DNA of 29,713 nucleotides. Source: CAYUPY01 sp964446595. GTDB taxonomy: Bacteria; Patescibacteriota; Dojkabacteria; J137; JAEUSD01. This document shows, piece after piece, positions 23,780-29,713 of this stretch. The notes under the pieces were generated by a model. That model was given only the letters and a program-made list of their open reading frames with translations. It did no database searches and was not told where the DNA came from. A program made the position numbers and the translations under genes. The stretch spans positions 1 through 29,713 of the forward strand of contig CAYUPY010000009.1 of NCBI GenBank assembly GCA_964446595.1, in the 5' to 3' direction. Numbering within the stretch: position 1 is the stretch's first letter; every line of letters begins with the position of its first letter.

Positions 23780-23977
23780 ATGGCAAAGAAGAAAAAACGC
23801 AGTATGGCCTACATCTTGCGCAATGTTAAAACTGGAACTCAGTATGTCATTCGCATGAGTAGGGACGCCTTTGATAAGTTGAAGGCACAAATAGAAAAGA
23901 ACGGTGGTATCAATAGATACGACAAAAAAACGAAACAACACGAATCGTTTAGCTCTTTGAAGCCGGCAAAGAAATAA
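23780..23977 (+). CDS. rpmG: 50S ribosomal protein L33 (diverged)
   Basis: 65 residues, very basic. RNVKTGTQYVIRMSR and INRYDKKTKQHESF follow the L33 pattern (SAGTGHFY...KKFDPVVRQHVIYKE), with an internal stretch of about ten extra residues. There are no cysteines, so it is the zinc-free form. The position just before tRNA-Trp, secE and nusG is where rpmG lies in many bacteria and strengthens the call. Confidence 0.82.
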   Translation: MAKKKKRSMAYILRNVKTGTQYVIRMSRDAFDKLKAQIEKNGGINRYDKKTKQHESFSSLKPAKK

Positions 23978-23993
23978 CCTACGAGCTTAATTA

Positions 23994-24002
23994 TGTTAGA
24001 AT
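23994..24002 (+). promoter_or_regulatory. Extended -10 promoter of tRNA-Trp
   Basis: TGTTAGAAT, 17 nt before the tRNA 5' end; may drive tRNA-Trp-secE-nusG-rplK-rplA. Confidence 0.5.
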
Positions 24003-24019
24003 GTAGGGATTAGCCTTGT

Positions 24020-24091
24020 AAGGCCGTGATGTCAACGGTAGCATGGCGGTCTCCAAAACCGCTCGTGGGGGTTCGAATCCCTCCGGCCTTG
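24020..24091 (+). tRNA. tRNA-Trp (anticodon CCA)
   Basis: Acceptor AAGGCCG/CGGCCTT, D stem ATGT/GCAT, anticodon stem GCGGT/ACCGC with loop CTCCAAA (anticodon CCA), T arm GGGGG-TTCGAAT-CCCTC, discriminator G, no encoded 3' CCA. Its place before secE is conserved in many bacteria. Confidence 0.97.
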
Positions 24092-24107
24092 AACTAAAGA
24101 AAAACAA

Positions 24108-24314
24108 ATGAAAGGAATATTTACATTACCTAGCGATATAATTTCCTATTTAGGAAAAGTAGTACGCGAGCTGAAAAAAGTTGAGTGGATTAGTGCAAAA
24201 GAAGTTGCACTTTACACTTTCGCAGTTATCTTCCTTACTGTTCTAGTAGGTTTGTTTATTCTAGGTTTAGATAATATTTTCGTTACAATTAGAACATTCC
24301 TTTTTACAATCTAA
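24108..24314 (+). CDS. secE: Preprotein translocase subunit SecE
   Basis: 68 residues. A short amphipathic region with VVRELKKVEWISAKEVALYT matches the SecE consensus (EL.KV.WPS..E), followed by one membrane segment (about 37-58). It clamps SecY in the translocon. It begins 16 bp after tRNA-Trp and ends 4 bp before nusG. Confidence 0.93.
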   Translation: MKGIFTLPSDIISYLGKVVRELKKVEWISAKEVALYTFAVIFLTVLVGLFILGLDNIFVTIRTFLFTI

Positions 24315-24318
24315 TATT

Positions 24319-24897
24319 ATGTCAGAAATTAATAAGCAAAGAACAAAGTATGTAAACACAGCTATCGATAATGATAAGCTGGCTTGGTATGTGCTTAGCA
24401 CTCGTTCTGGACACGAAAAAAAGGTATTGCAGCAAATCGAGCAGCGTATTAAAGCTAATGGTATAGAAGATAAAGTTGCACAGGTAATTGTACCAACCCA
24501 ACAGCGTATTATTGCTAAGGGCGGGAAAAAACAGACTAAAGAAGAACGGCTTTTCCCAGGATACATTCTAATTCATATGGAATTAAATGATGACACCTGG
24601 AAATTGATTAGGTATACAGAGGGTGTCACCGGCTTTGTAGGCCAAAGTAAAGAACCAGAACCAATTTCGGAAAAGGAAGTAGCAGCAATTGTTGCATTTT
24701 CCGAAGTGGAAGAAGCTAGTTACAAGAGTGATTTCAAGGTGGGGCATACTGTTAAAGTTGTAGATGGACCATTTAAAGAACTAATTGGTACAATCCAAGA
24801 AATTAATGAAGACAAAGGTCAACTTACAGTCCTACTTTCTATGTTTGGACGTGAAGTACCTACAACATTAGATTTTCTACAAGTAAGTAATTTATAA
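24319..24897 (+). CDS. nusG: Transcription termination/antitermination protein NusG
   Basis: 192 residues. NGN domain (about 18-125: AWYVLSTRSGHEKKVLQQI, RLFPGYILIHM, TEGVTGFVG) and a C-terminal KOW domain (about 138-190: VGHTVKVVDGPFKELIGTI). It binds RNA polymerase and couples it to Rho or S10. The secE-nusG-rplK-rplA order is conserved. Confidence 0.97.
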   Translation: MSEINKQRTKYVNTAIDNDKLAWYVLSTRSGHEKKVLQQIEQRIKANGIEDKVAQVIVPTQQRIIAKGGKKQTKEERLFPGYILIHMELNDDTWKLIRYTEGVTGFVGQSKEPEPISEKEVAAIVAFSEVEEASYKSDFKVGHTVKVVDGPFKELIGTIQEINEDKGQLTVLLSMFGREVPTTLDFLQVSNL

Positions 24898-24906
24898 GAT
24901 ACAAAA

Positions 24907-25338
24907 ATGGCAGAAAAGAAGAAAGACATTAAGAATGTTCTAAAACTAATAATTCCAGGAGGACAGGCCACTCCTGCTCCACCATTAGGTCCGATATTGG
25001 GTCAAAATGGCGTAAACATTGGTCTTTTCACTCAAGAGTTCAACGACAAGACGCGTGAAATGATGGGAAATAACGTAAATGTTGAGCTTACAGTAATGAA
25101 AGATGGATCCTTCAAAATGAAAATCATGGGTCCAACTACTGAAGGTTTGCTAAAAAAAGCAGCAGGTATTAAAAAAGGCACTGGTGTGGCAAAAGATAAA
25201 GTCGGTAAAGTAACTGCACAACAAGTACGTGAAATTGCGGAGATTAAAATGCCATATCTTAACACCGCAGATATGGATGCTGCTGTACGTATAGTTGAAG
25301 GTACTGCAAAAAGTTTAGGTTTAGAAATTGTTAAGTAA
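24907..25338 (+). CDS. rplK: 50S ribosomal protein L11
   Basis: 143 residues. NVLKLIIPGGQATPAPPLGP (Pro-rich linker), LGQNGVNIGLFTQEFN, and GTGVAKDKVGKVTAQQVREIAEIKMPYLN of the rRNA-binding domain. It forms the GTPase-associated centre with 23S rRNA and the L10/L12 stalk. No Shine-Dalgarno sequence. Confidence 0.98.
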   Translation: MAEKKKDIKNVLKLIIPGGQATPAPPLGPILGQNGVNIGLFTQEFNDKTREMMGNNVNVELTVMKDGSFKMKIMGPTTEGLLKKAAGIKKGTGVAKDKVGKVTAQQVREIAEIKMPYLNTADMDAAVRIVEGTAKSLGLEIVK

Positions 25339-25348
25339 TTTAGAGAAG

Positions 25349-26035
25349 ATGGCAAAAGAAAAAAAACACGACTACGATTTAGAACAAGAGTACGGTATTG
25401 AAGAAGCTGTAAAAATGCTCCCAGACCTCTCGACTTCCAATTTTGTAGGTAGCGTTGATGTGGATATCATTATCAAAAAAAGTAAAAAGAAAAATCAAGA
25501 AGCAATTAGAGGTAGTGTATCTTTCCCAAATAGCTTTGGAGAAATAAAACGTATTATTGTGTTTGGTGATGAACAGACTACCAAAGATGCTTTAGCCGCA
25601 GGAGCAACCGCTGCAGGTTTAGAAGATTTAGCAAAACAAGTAGAAGAAGGTGGTTTGGAATTTGATGTAGTTCTTGCTACACCAGACATCATGTCTAAAA
25701 TAGCACGACTTGGTCGTTACTTAGGCCCAAAAGGCTTAATGCCAAACCCGGGGAACGGTACTATCACCAAGGATGTTAAAGCAACAGTTGCAGAGTATCT
25801 GTCTGGAAAACAAGACTTTAAAATGTCTGACCAAAATGCTGTACGAGCAAGAGTAGGAAAACTAGACATGAAACCAGAAGAGATCGTAGATAACTTAGTA
25901 GCATTCCTAAAAGTAGTTCTAACTCAGGCAAGGAACATAGATCCTCAGCCGTTTAAAAAGATAACCCTTTCACCTACTATGGGAAAAGGTATTAAGTTAG
26001 ATATTGACAGCGTAACAGAGACAATTCGTAGCTAG
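25349..26035 (+). CDS. rplA: 50S ribosomal protein L1
   Basis: 228 residues from the ATG at 25349 (MAKEKKHDYD), preceded by GAGAAG. A TTG at 25328 inside rplK is in frame but unlikely. Signature GRYLGPKGLMPNPGNGTIT, plus RGSVSFPNSFG. It forms the L1 stalk at the E site and often represses its own operon. L1 has been reported missing in some CPR groups, so its presence limits placement. Confidence 0.97.
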   Translation: MAKEKKHDYDLEQEYGIEEAVKMLPDLSTSNFVGSVDVDIIIKKSKKKNQEAIRGSVSFPNSFGEIKRIIVFGDEQTTKDALAAGATAAGLEDLAKQVEEGGLEFDVVLATPDIMSKIARLGRYLGPKGLMPNPGNGTITKDVKATVAEYLSGKQDFKMSDQNAVRARVGKLDMKPEEIVDNLVAFLKVVLTQARNIDPQPFKKITLSPTMGKGIKLDIDSVTETIRS

Positions 26036-26038
26036 TTA

Positions 26039-26047
26039 TGCTATTAT
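26039..26047 (+). promoter_or_regulatory. Extended -10 promoter of rplJ-rplL
   Basis: TGCTATTAT beginning 4 bp after the rplA stop, followed by CTTTTTG; identical over 17 nt to the rpsU promoter. Confidence 0.7.
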
Positions 26048-26053
26048 CTTTTT

Positions 26054-26150
26054 GTCGCAGACCATAGGCGTAAAAGTAAGACCTATCGAGACACCACAAT
26101 TGAGTAATTTATACCCCAATTTGTAGGTGCTCGCTGCGAGCACTTTTTTA
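26054..26150 (+). promoter_or_regulatory. L10 (rplJ) leader RNA
   Basis: The segment GTCGCAGACCATAGG ... ACCTATCGAGAC (26054-26092) matches the L10-binding leader element known upstream of rplJ in many bacteria: paired ATAGG/CCTAT with a kink-turn-like GCAGACC/CGAG loop. ACCACAATTG (26092-26101) can pair, with two bulged bases, with CAATTTGTAGGT (26117-26128), overlapping the start of the terminator, which suggests an antiterminator switch. L10(L12)4 binding would favour the terminator and lower expression (known mechanism; here inferred). Confidence 0.75.
26127..26149 (+). terminator. Attenuator terminator before rplJ
   Basis: GTGCTCG-CTG-CGAGCAC, a 7-bp GC-rich stem followed by six T, placed 17 bp before the rplJ start. 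Confidence 0.88.
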
Positions 26151-26166
26151 TTACAATTTTATATTT

Positions 26167-26691
26167 ATGGCAAAAACAAGATCCCAAAAGGAAGCAATGT
26201 TGAGTAGCTACAAAGATAGACTTAGCAACGCCACTGGTATCATCATGTTATCCCAAACAGGACTAACTCCTGGTGATATTAATGACTTTAAGCTAAAACT
26301 ATCTGAGCTCAACGGCACTTATAATGTAGTGAAAAACACTATTTTTAAAATTGCCTTGAGTGAAAGTAAACTACCTGAGCTGGACGGCTTGTCGACTGGT
26401 CCGAATTCTGTAGTCTTCACAAGCGAAGATGTAGCTGCAACAGCAAAGCTAATCACAGAATTTATTAAGCAACACAAGGATAAAGTTACCATCCGTGGTG
26501 GTATTTTAGATGGGCAATCCTTAACCATAGAACAGGTAAAGGAACTATCAGAACTACCAACCAAGGAACAATCAATAGCAATGATTGCAGGAATTCTACA
26601 GCAGAATATTACTGGAATCGCTTATGTATTGCAGGACAGTGTGCAATCTATTGCTATTATTCTGGATAAAGCATTCACAGAGAATGAATAG
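26167..26691 (+). CDS. rplJ: 50S ribosomal protein L10
   Basis: 174 residues. KDRLSNATGIIMLSQTGLTPGDINDFKLKL and NGTYNVVKNTIFKIAL are the rRNA-binding L10 core; the C-terminal helix (EQSIAMIAGILQQNITGIAYVLQDS) binds L12 dimers. Base of the ribosomal stalk. Expression is likely set by the attenuator just upstream. No Shine-Dalgarno sequence. Confidence 0.96.
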   Translation: MAKTRSQKEAMLSSYKDRLSNATGIIMLSQTGLTPGDINDFKLKLSELNGTYNVVKNTIFKIALSESKLPELDGLSTGPNSVVFTSEDVAATAKLITEFIKQHKDKVTIRGGILDGQSLTIEQVKELSELPTKEQSIAMIAGILQQNITGIAYVLQDSVQSIAIILDKAFTENE

Positions 26692-26721
26692 TTTATTTAT
26701 TTTAATTATTAACTAAGCAAA

Positions 26722-27108
26722 ATGGCTGCTGATAAGATTCAAAAAATTGTTGATTCTATTAAAGAATTAACAGTTGTAGAGGCTTTCGAGCTGAAAAAGG
26801 CTTTAGAAGAAGAGTTCGGTGTAGAAGCCGCTGCACCAATGGCAATGATGGCTGCAATGCCAGCCGCTGGTGATGCTGGTGAAGCTGAAGAAGAACAGTC
26901 TGAGTTCGACGTTGAACTAACTGACTTCGGAGGCGAAAAGATTGCTGTAATTAAGATCGTGAAGAACCTTACAGGTCTAGGTCTTAAAGAAGCAAAAGAA
27001 CTAGTAGAATCTGCACCAAAGGTAATCTTGGAGCAAGTTTCCAAAGAACGTGCCGAAGAGGTAAAGAAAGAACTAGAAGAAGCTGGTGCAAAAGTTACTC
27101 TAAAATAA
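26722..27108 (+). CDS. rplL: 50S ribosomal protein L7/L12
   Basis: 128 residues. N-terminal dimerisation part (IVDSIKELTVVEAFELKKALEEEF), Ala/Met-rich hinge, and C-terminal factor-binding domain with KIAVIKIVKNLTGLGLKEAKELVESAPK. It recruits translational GTPases. It starts 30 bp after rplJ. In most bacteria rpoB follows; here a terminator and an unrelated membrane-protein gene follow instead. Confidence 0.98.
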   Translation: MAADKIQKIVDSIKELTVVEAFELKKALEEEFGVEAAAPMAMMAAMPAAGDAGEAEEEQSEFDVELTDFGGEKIAVIKIVKNLTGLGLKEAKELVESAPKVILEQVSKERAEEVKKELEEAGAKVTLK

Positions 27109-27131
27109 GTAACCAAGCATACTACTTTTTG

Positions 27132-27161
27132 ATGGCGCGCTGCTTTGCAGCGCGCCATTTC
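27132..27161 (+). terminator. Long GC-rich hairpin after rplL
   Basis: ATGGCGCGCTGC-TTT-GCAGCGCGCCAT, 12 perfect base pairs, followed by only TTTC. Very GC-rich against an AT-rich background. Probable operon end, though the T tract is weak for an intrinsic terminator. Confidence 0.7.
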
Positions 27162-27204
27162 ATGTAAATTTCCGCTATACTGTACTGTTAAACTGCCTAT
27201 AGAA

Positions 27205-28698
27205 ATGTCTAGAAAGAGATTACTAAATACAATCTTCACAGTGGTGAGTACTTCTGCGCTAATTATCGCCATAGTAGTAGCACTCATTTATTCACAGGGA
27301 AATACTATTACGCCAACTGGTCTAGTTGGTACAGGAACTATTAAGATTAACCTGAGCCCTAGAGGAGATTTTATGGCGTATATAAATGGGGAAAGAAAAA
27401 CAGTAAGTAGCAGCGACACTATTGATAATATTAACGAAGGAGAATATCTTTTACGCATCACCCAGCCAGAGTATAGTGATTGGGAACAAACAGTAAGTGT
27501 AAGAGCAGGTTTAGTAAGTGAAGTTTCAGTACAACTTTTTCCAAAAGAACTAAAATTTGAGCAGCTAAGCAGCACAAATATAAATCAAGTTTTCTTTTCC
27601 CCAACTAAGAGATTTGCTTACTATACAGTTACCAACAGTGCAATTGGAAGTAACCAGGGGATTTGGAGACAAACTATTGTTGATAGCAATATCCCCCTTG
27701 TATCCGAAGCAGCGACTAAAATTAGTAACCTAACCAATAGTATAAAAAATGCTGCCGAAAATGATAAGCTCACCCTACTCCCTAGCCCTGATGATAATCT
27801 ATTATTGGTAAACAATGCGACTGCAAATCGATTCTTCCTACTAGAAACGAATAGGTATAACGAACCTAATACATCTACAGAGCTAAAATTCGATTACCCT
27901 ATAGCTAGTATTGACTGGCTAAACAACAACAGTTTACTCGTTCAGACCCAGAACCTTCTGCTTGACTACAATATAAGCCGTAACACTTCCACTTTAATTG
28001 CTCTGGAAAGCGATGCTTCAGACACTACCGTTCCTTATTCTAAAAGTGCTAGTAGTGTTGTGTTCATCAAAAACGGTAACCTTTTTCAATACTTTGAAGG
28101 GAGATCTAAAGAAATTGTGCTAGAAAATATTTCTTTACCAGCCAATACTAGTACGGTCTATGCAAGCGAGAACAATGATACTGACTTTATAATCAGAGCA
28201 GATCAGACCTTATACTTCCTAGACTCAACGAACAGTTTACTCACTAGCTTAGGTGAACTTGAAGTTGTCAGTATCGCCCCCTCTAATCGAAGAATTATTG
28301 CTAGGAATCCTGATAGTGATGAGCTGCTAAGTATTACTGTATTGGTTAGCCTAGCTAGAAATGTAATTGAGGTGCAGAAAAGGCCAATTGATCTAACAAG
28401 TCTAGAGAATTCTTCTATTGTTTGGGCTAATAACTCTAATTACATAATTTTCCAGCATTCAACTGATGAAGAAAATAGTCTGCCTACCCTTTCGGGGGCA
28501 GATGCTTTCGGTCGCAATAGTATTGAATTAATTACTCTCTCAAATGAAGCGTTAGAAGCTCTTAACACGAGTTTTAGTTTCGCTATCCCAGCTGATAACT
28601 CAGGCCTAATAGTAACCTTACCAGATAATTTTGTAACCAGTAATACTGGCAGTGCACGGAATAACCTTTACCGAATTGCATTCTCTGTTACAAATTAA
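27205..28698 (+). CDS. Membrane-anchored PEGA-domain protein with propeller-like region
   Basis: 497 residues from the ATG at 27205 (MSRKRLLNTIF); the frame extends upstream to a TTG at 27145 inside the rplL terminator hairpin, which is unlikely to be used. One N-terminal membrane segment (about 8-30), then a PEGA domain (about 45-115: INLSPRGDFMAYINGERK, EGEYLLRITQPEYSDWEQTV). The remaining ~380 residues show repeated short strands such as FFSPTKRFAYYTV, LLPSPDDNLLLVNN and SIDWLNNNSLLVQT, like a beta-propeller, facing outward. PEGA proteins of this type are frequent in CPR; function unknown, possibly surface or envelope binding. TATACT at 27176-27181 may be its -10 box. Confidence 0.8.
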   Translation: MSRKRLLNTIFTVVSTSALIIAIVVALIYSQGNTITPTGLVGTGTIKINLSPRGDFMAYINGERKTVSSSDTIDNINEGEYLLRITQPEYSDWEQTVSVRAGLVSEVSVQLFPKELKFEQLSSTNINQVFFSPTKRFAYYTVTNSAIGSNQGIWRQTIVDSNIPLVSEAATKISNLTNSIKNAAENDKLTLLPSPDDNLLLVNNATANRFFLLETNRYNEPNTSTELKFDYPIASIDWLNNNSLLVQTQNLLLDYNISRNTSTLIALESDASDTTVPYSKSASSVVFIKNGNLFQYFEGRSKEIVLENISLPANTSTVYASENNDTDFIIRADQTLYFLDSTNSLLTSLGELEVVSIAPSNRRIIARNPDSDELLSITVLVSLARNVIEVQKRPIDLTSLENSSIVWANNSNYIIFQHSTDEENSLPTLSGADAFGRNSIELITLSNEALEALNTSFSFAIPADNSGLIVTLPDNFVTSNTGSARNNLYRIAFSVTN

Positions 28699-28722
28699 GA
28701 TTGTTTTGGTCGAGAAGTAAAT

Positions 28723-28795
28723 TATCCCCACTAGGATTCGAACCTAGATCTTGCCCTTAGGAGGGGCATGCTCTATCCACTTGAGCTATAGGGAC
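28723..28795 (-). tRNA. tRNA-Arg (anticodon CCT)
   Basis: Acceptor GTCCCTA/TGGGGAT (with G1:U72 and U:G wobbles), D arm GCTC-AAGTGGATA-GAGC, anticodon stem TGCCC/GGGCA with loop CTCCTAA (anticodon CCT, reads AGG), T arm CTAGG-TTCGAAT-CCTAG, discriminator A, no encoded CCA. Confidence 0.96.
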
Positions 28796-28814
28796 ACCCT
28801 CATTTAGCTGAGGG

Positions 28815-28823
28815 ATTTTAGCA
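28815..28823 (-). promoter_or_regulatory. Extended -10 promoter of tRNA-Arg
   Basis: Minus strand TGCTAAAAT, 19 nt before the tRNA. A CCCTCA/TGAGGG hairpin lies between the box and the tRNA. Confidence 0.6.
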
Positions 28824-28845
28824 AATTTAGAGTAGTTTGGACGAA

Positions 28846-29472
28846 TTACTCAGGACTTGTTAATTCGTCACGAGTAAGTTCCCACTCGGGATCATACAAA
28901 ATTTTCTCAATGGCTAAGTCATATTTAACCACCTCATCTTCTGTAAACCATACTTTGAGTTCTCTTTCTGCTTCGCTTACATTACCTGAAGCATGAATCA
29001 TATTTCTGGTAACACGATTAAACTCATCCGCGAAAGAATATGAATCAATAGTATAGTCTGCTCTAATAGTGCCAACGTCAGCCTGTAACGGATTACCTGC
29101 TCCTACAATTTGGCGTACATATTGAATGGCATGTGCGCCTTCAATCACCATTGCTACAATAGGCCCGGTTTGTAAGTAACTAAACAACTTTTCTTGGGTC
29201 TTCTCTGCCAATTTGATTGGATCATCTTTTACCTCGACGCCTCTTTGCTTATAAGCATCAATAGTACGGTTTCCATTGCCTAACTTTTCTTCTTCTGACC
29301 AATAATAATGATCTTTTGCTTGCTGCTCTGTTGGTTTAACCATCTTCATTGCAACTAGCTTAAGACCTTTCTTTTCGAAACGTGTGATGATATCACCTAC
29401 TAGGCCACGCTGTACGCCATCAGGTTTAACCAACACAAGTGTCCTCTCGTAGTTTTTTGAGTCTCTATGCAT
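28846..29472 (-). CDS. ndk: Nucleoside diphosphate kinase, extended form
   Basis: 208 residues versus about 130-150 usual. Core motifs: ERTLVLVKPDGVQRGLVGDII, AMVIEGAHAIQYVRQIVGA and FNRVTRNMIHASGNVSEAERE, where the His of NMIHASGN is the phospho-His (usually NxxHGSD; here ASG). There is an insert of about 35 residues after HYYWSEEEK (about 57-92) and a C-terminal extension of about 25 residues. It balances NTP/dNTP pools by phosphate transfer, useful in an organism expected to scavenge nucleotides. It lies just after the ComEC-type gene; AGGG before the ATG is a weak ribosome site. Confidence 0.95.
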   Translation of the reverse strand: MHRDSKNYERTLVLVKPDGVQRGLVGDIITRFEKKGLKLVAMKMVKPTEQQAKDHYYWSEEEKLGNGNRTIDAYKQRGVEVKDDPIKLAEKTQEKLFSYLQTGPIVAMVIEGAHAIQYVRQIVGAGNPLQADVGTIRADYTIDSYSFADEFNRVTRNMIHASGNVSEAERELKVWFTEDEVVKYDLAIEKILYDPEWELTRDELTSPE

Positions 29473-29508
29473 GTGTCCCTAAATAAAAAATAGAATGTAT
29501 GGCGAATT

Positions 29509-29713
29509 TTACTGCTGATCGCCAATACTCTCAACCGTATTTTCAGTTAACACCTTCCAATTATTATTTTTATTCTGAAAGGATACTCTACCGTCGCTAT
29601 CAGTCCTCCATATTTTCACCTGAGAAAGCTCTAAAGACCTAATTACATCAGAATGAGGATGACCATAACTATTCATCTCTCCGACGGAAATAACGGCATT
29701 CCGAGGCCTTATT
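29509..29713 (-). CDS. comEC: ComEC/Rec2-type MBL domain, C-terminus only
   Basis: Only the last 67 codons are inside the window (entering at 29712, TAA at 29509-29511). AVISVGEMNSYGHPHSDVI and KIWRTDSDGRVSF match the end of the metallo-beta-lactamase domain of ComEC, the inner-membrane DNA uptake channel (consensus SVGxxNxYGHPxxxVL...YRTDxxGxI). It could equally be a stand-alone ComEC-like hydrolase, since the membrane part is out of view. Followed 36 bp later by ndk. Confidence 0.8.
   Translation of the reverse strand, partial: IRPRNAVISVGEMNSYGHPHSDVIRSLELSQVKIWRTDSDGRVSFQNKNNNWKVLTENTVESIGDQQ

Noticed and set aside
26739..27287. 182-codon minus-strand open frame antisense to rplL
   Set aside because: A shadow of rplL with Ser/Ala-rich low-complexity content and no family pattern.

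Overview
The window is about 30 kb of low-GC (roughly 38% by eye), gene-dense housekeeping DNA. It most resembles a reduced-genome bacterium of the Candidate Phyla Radiation (Patescibacteria). The reasons are compact genes that often overlap by a few bases, conserved clusters with members missing (no ssb or rplI around rpsF/rpsR, no pyrH between tsf and frr, no rpoB after rplL), very few Shine-Dalgarno sequences, small membrane and PEGA proteins of CPR type, and a TrmB-family regulator. Presence of L1 with no L9 gene at its usual site would fit the Microgenomates/Katanobacteria/Dojkabacteria side of the radiation, but this placement is only a guess. TAA, TAG and TGA all appear to act as stops (topA ends in TGA), which argues against the UGA=Gly lineages.

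Layout. 1-6768 (minus): a partial MBL-fold-like gene order of mbl-like, dnaB, tRNA-Leu, efp, a membrane protein, lspA, a RluD-type pseudouridine synthase, an LCP/LytR_C-like protein and yebC (cut by the window edge). 6896-9227 (plus): rpmE, prfA, prmC (translation termination), sharing a divergent promoter region with the minus operon. 9201-13923 (minus): the ctp protease; rpsF-rpsR with leader and terminator; dnaX-ybaB-recR; rpsU. 13966-21277 (minus): rpmB, dprA, topA, rpsB, tsf, frr, rseP and two tRNAs. 21327-22998: a TrmB-type regulator divergent from an unknown gene, then a 335-bp stretch holding a tRNA-Thr and a candidate structured small RNA. 22999-28698 (plus): rlmB-type methyltransferase, rpmG, tRNA-Trp, secE, nusG, rplK, rplA, an L10-type attenuator leader, rplJ, rplL and a PEGA membrane protein. 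28723-29713 (minus): tRNA-Arg, ndk and the C-terminus of a ComEC-type protein.

How it works together: nearly everything serves translation (ribosomal proteins, factors, tRNAs, release factor methylation), transcription elongation (NusG), replication and repair (DnaB, DnaX, TopA, RecR, DprA, possibly ComEC uptake) or the cell envelope (LspA, RseP, Ctp, SecE, LCP-like). Two regulatory themes recur. First, a TGn-extended -10 box precedes most tRNA and ribosomal-protein transcripts. Second, several protein genes place the -10 box only 6-9 nt before the ATG, which predicts leaderless mRNAs.

I saw no mobile element, CRISPR array or defence island. The least explained items are the ~131-nt structured RNA at 22686-22816, a tRNA-Tyr with the archaeal/eukaryotic-type C1:G72 pair, very short predicted pre-tRNA leaders, an EF-P with Arg at the modified-Lys position, and a clamp-loader DnaX without its zinc cysteines.
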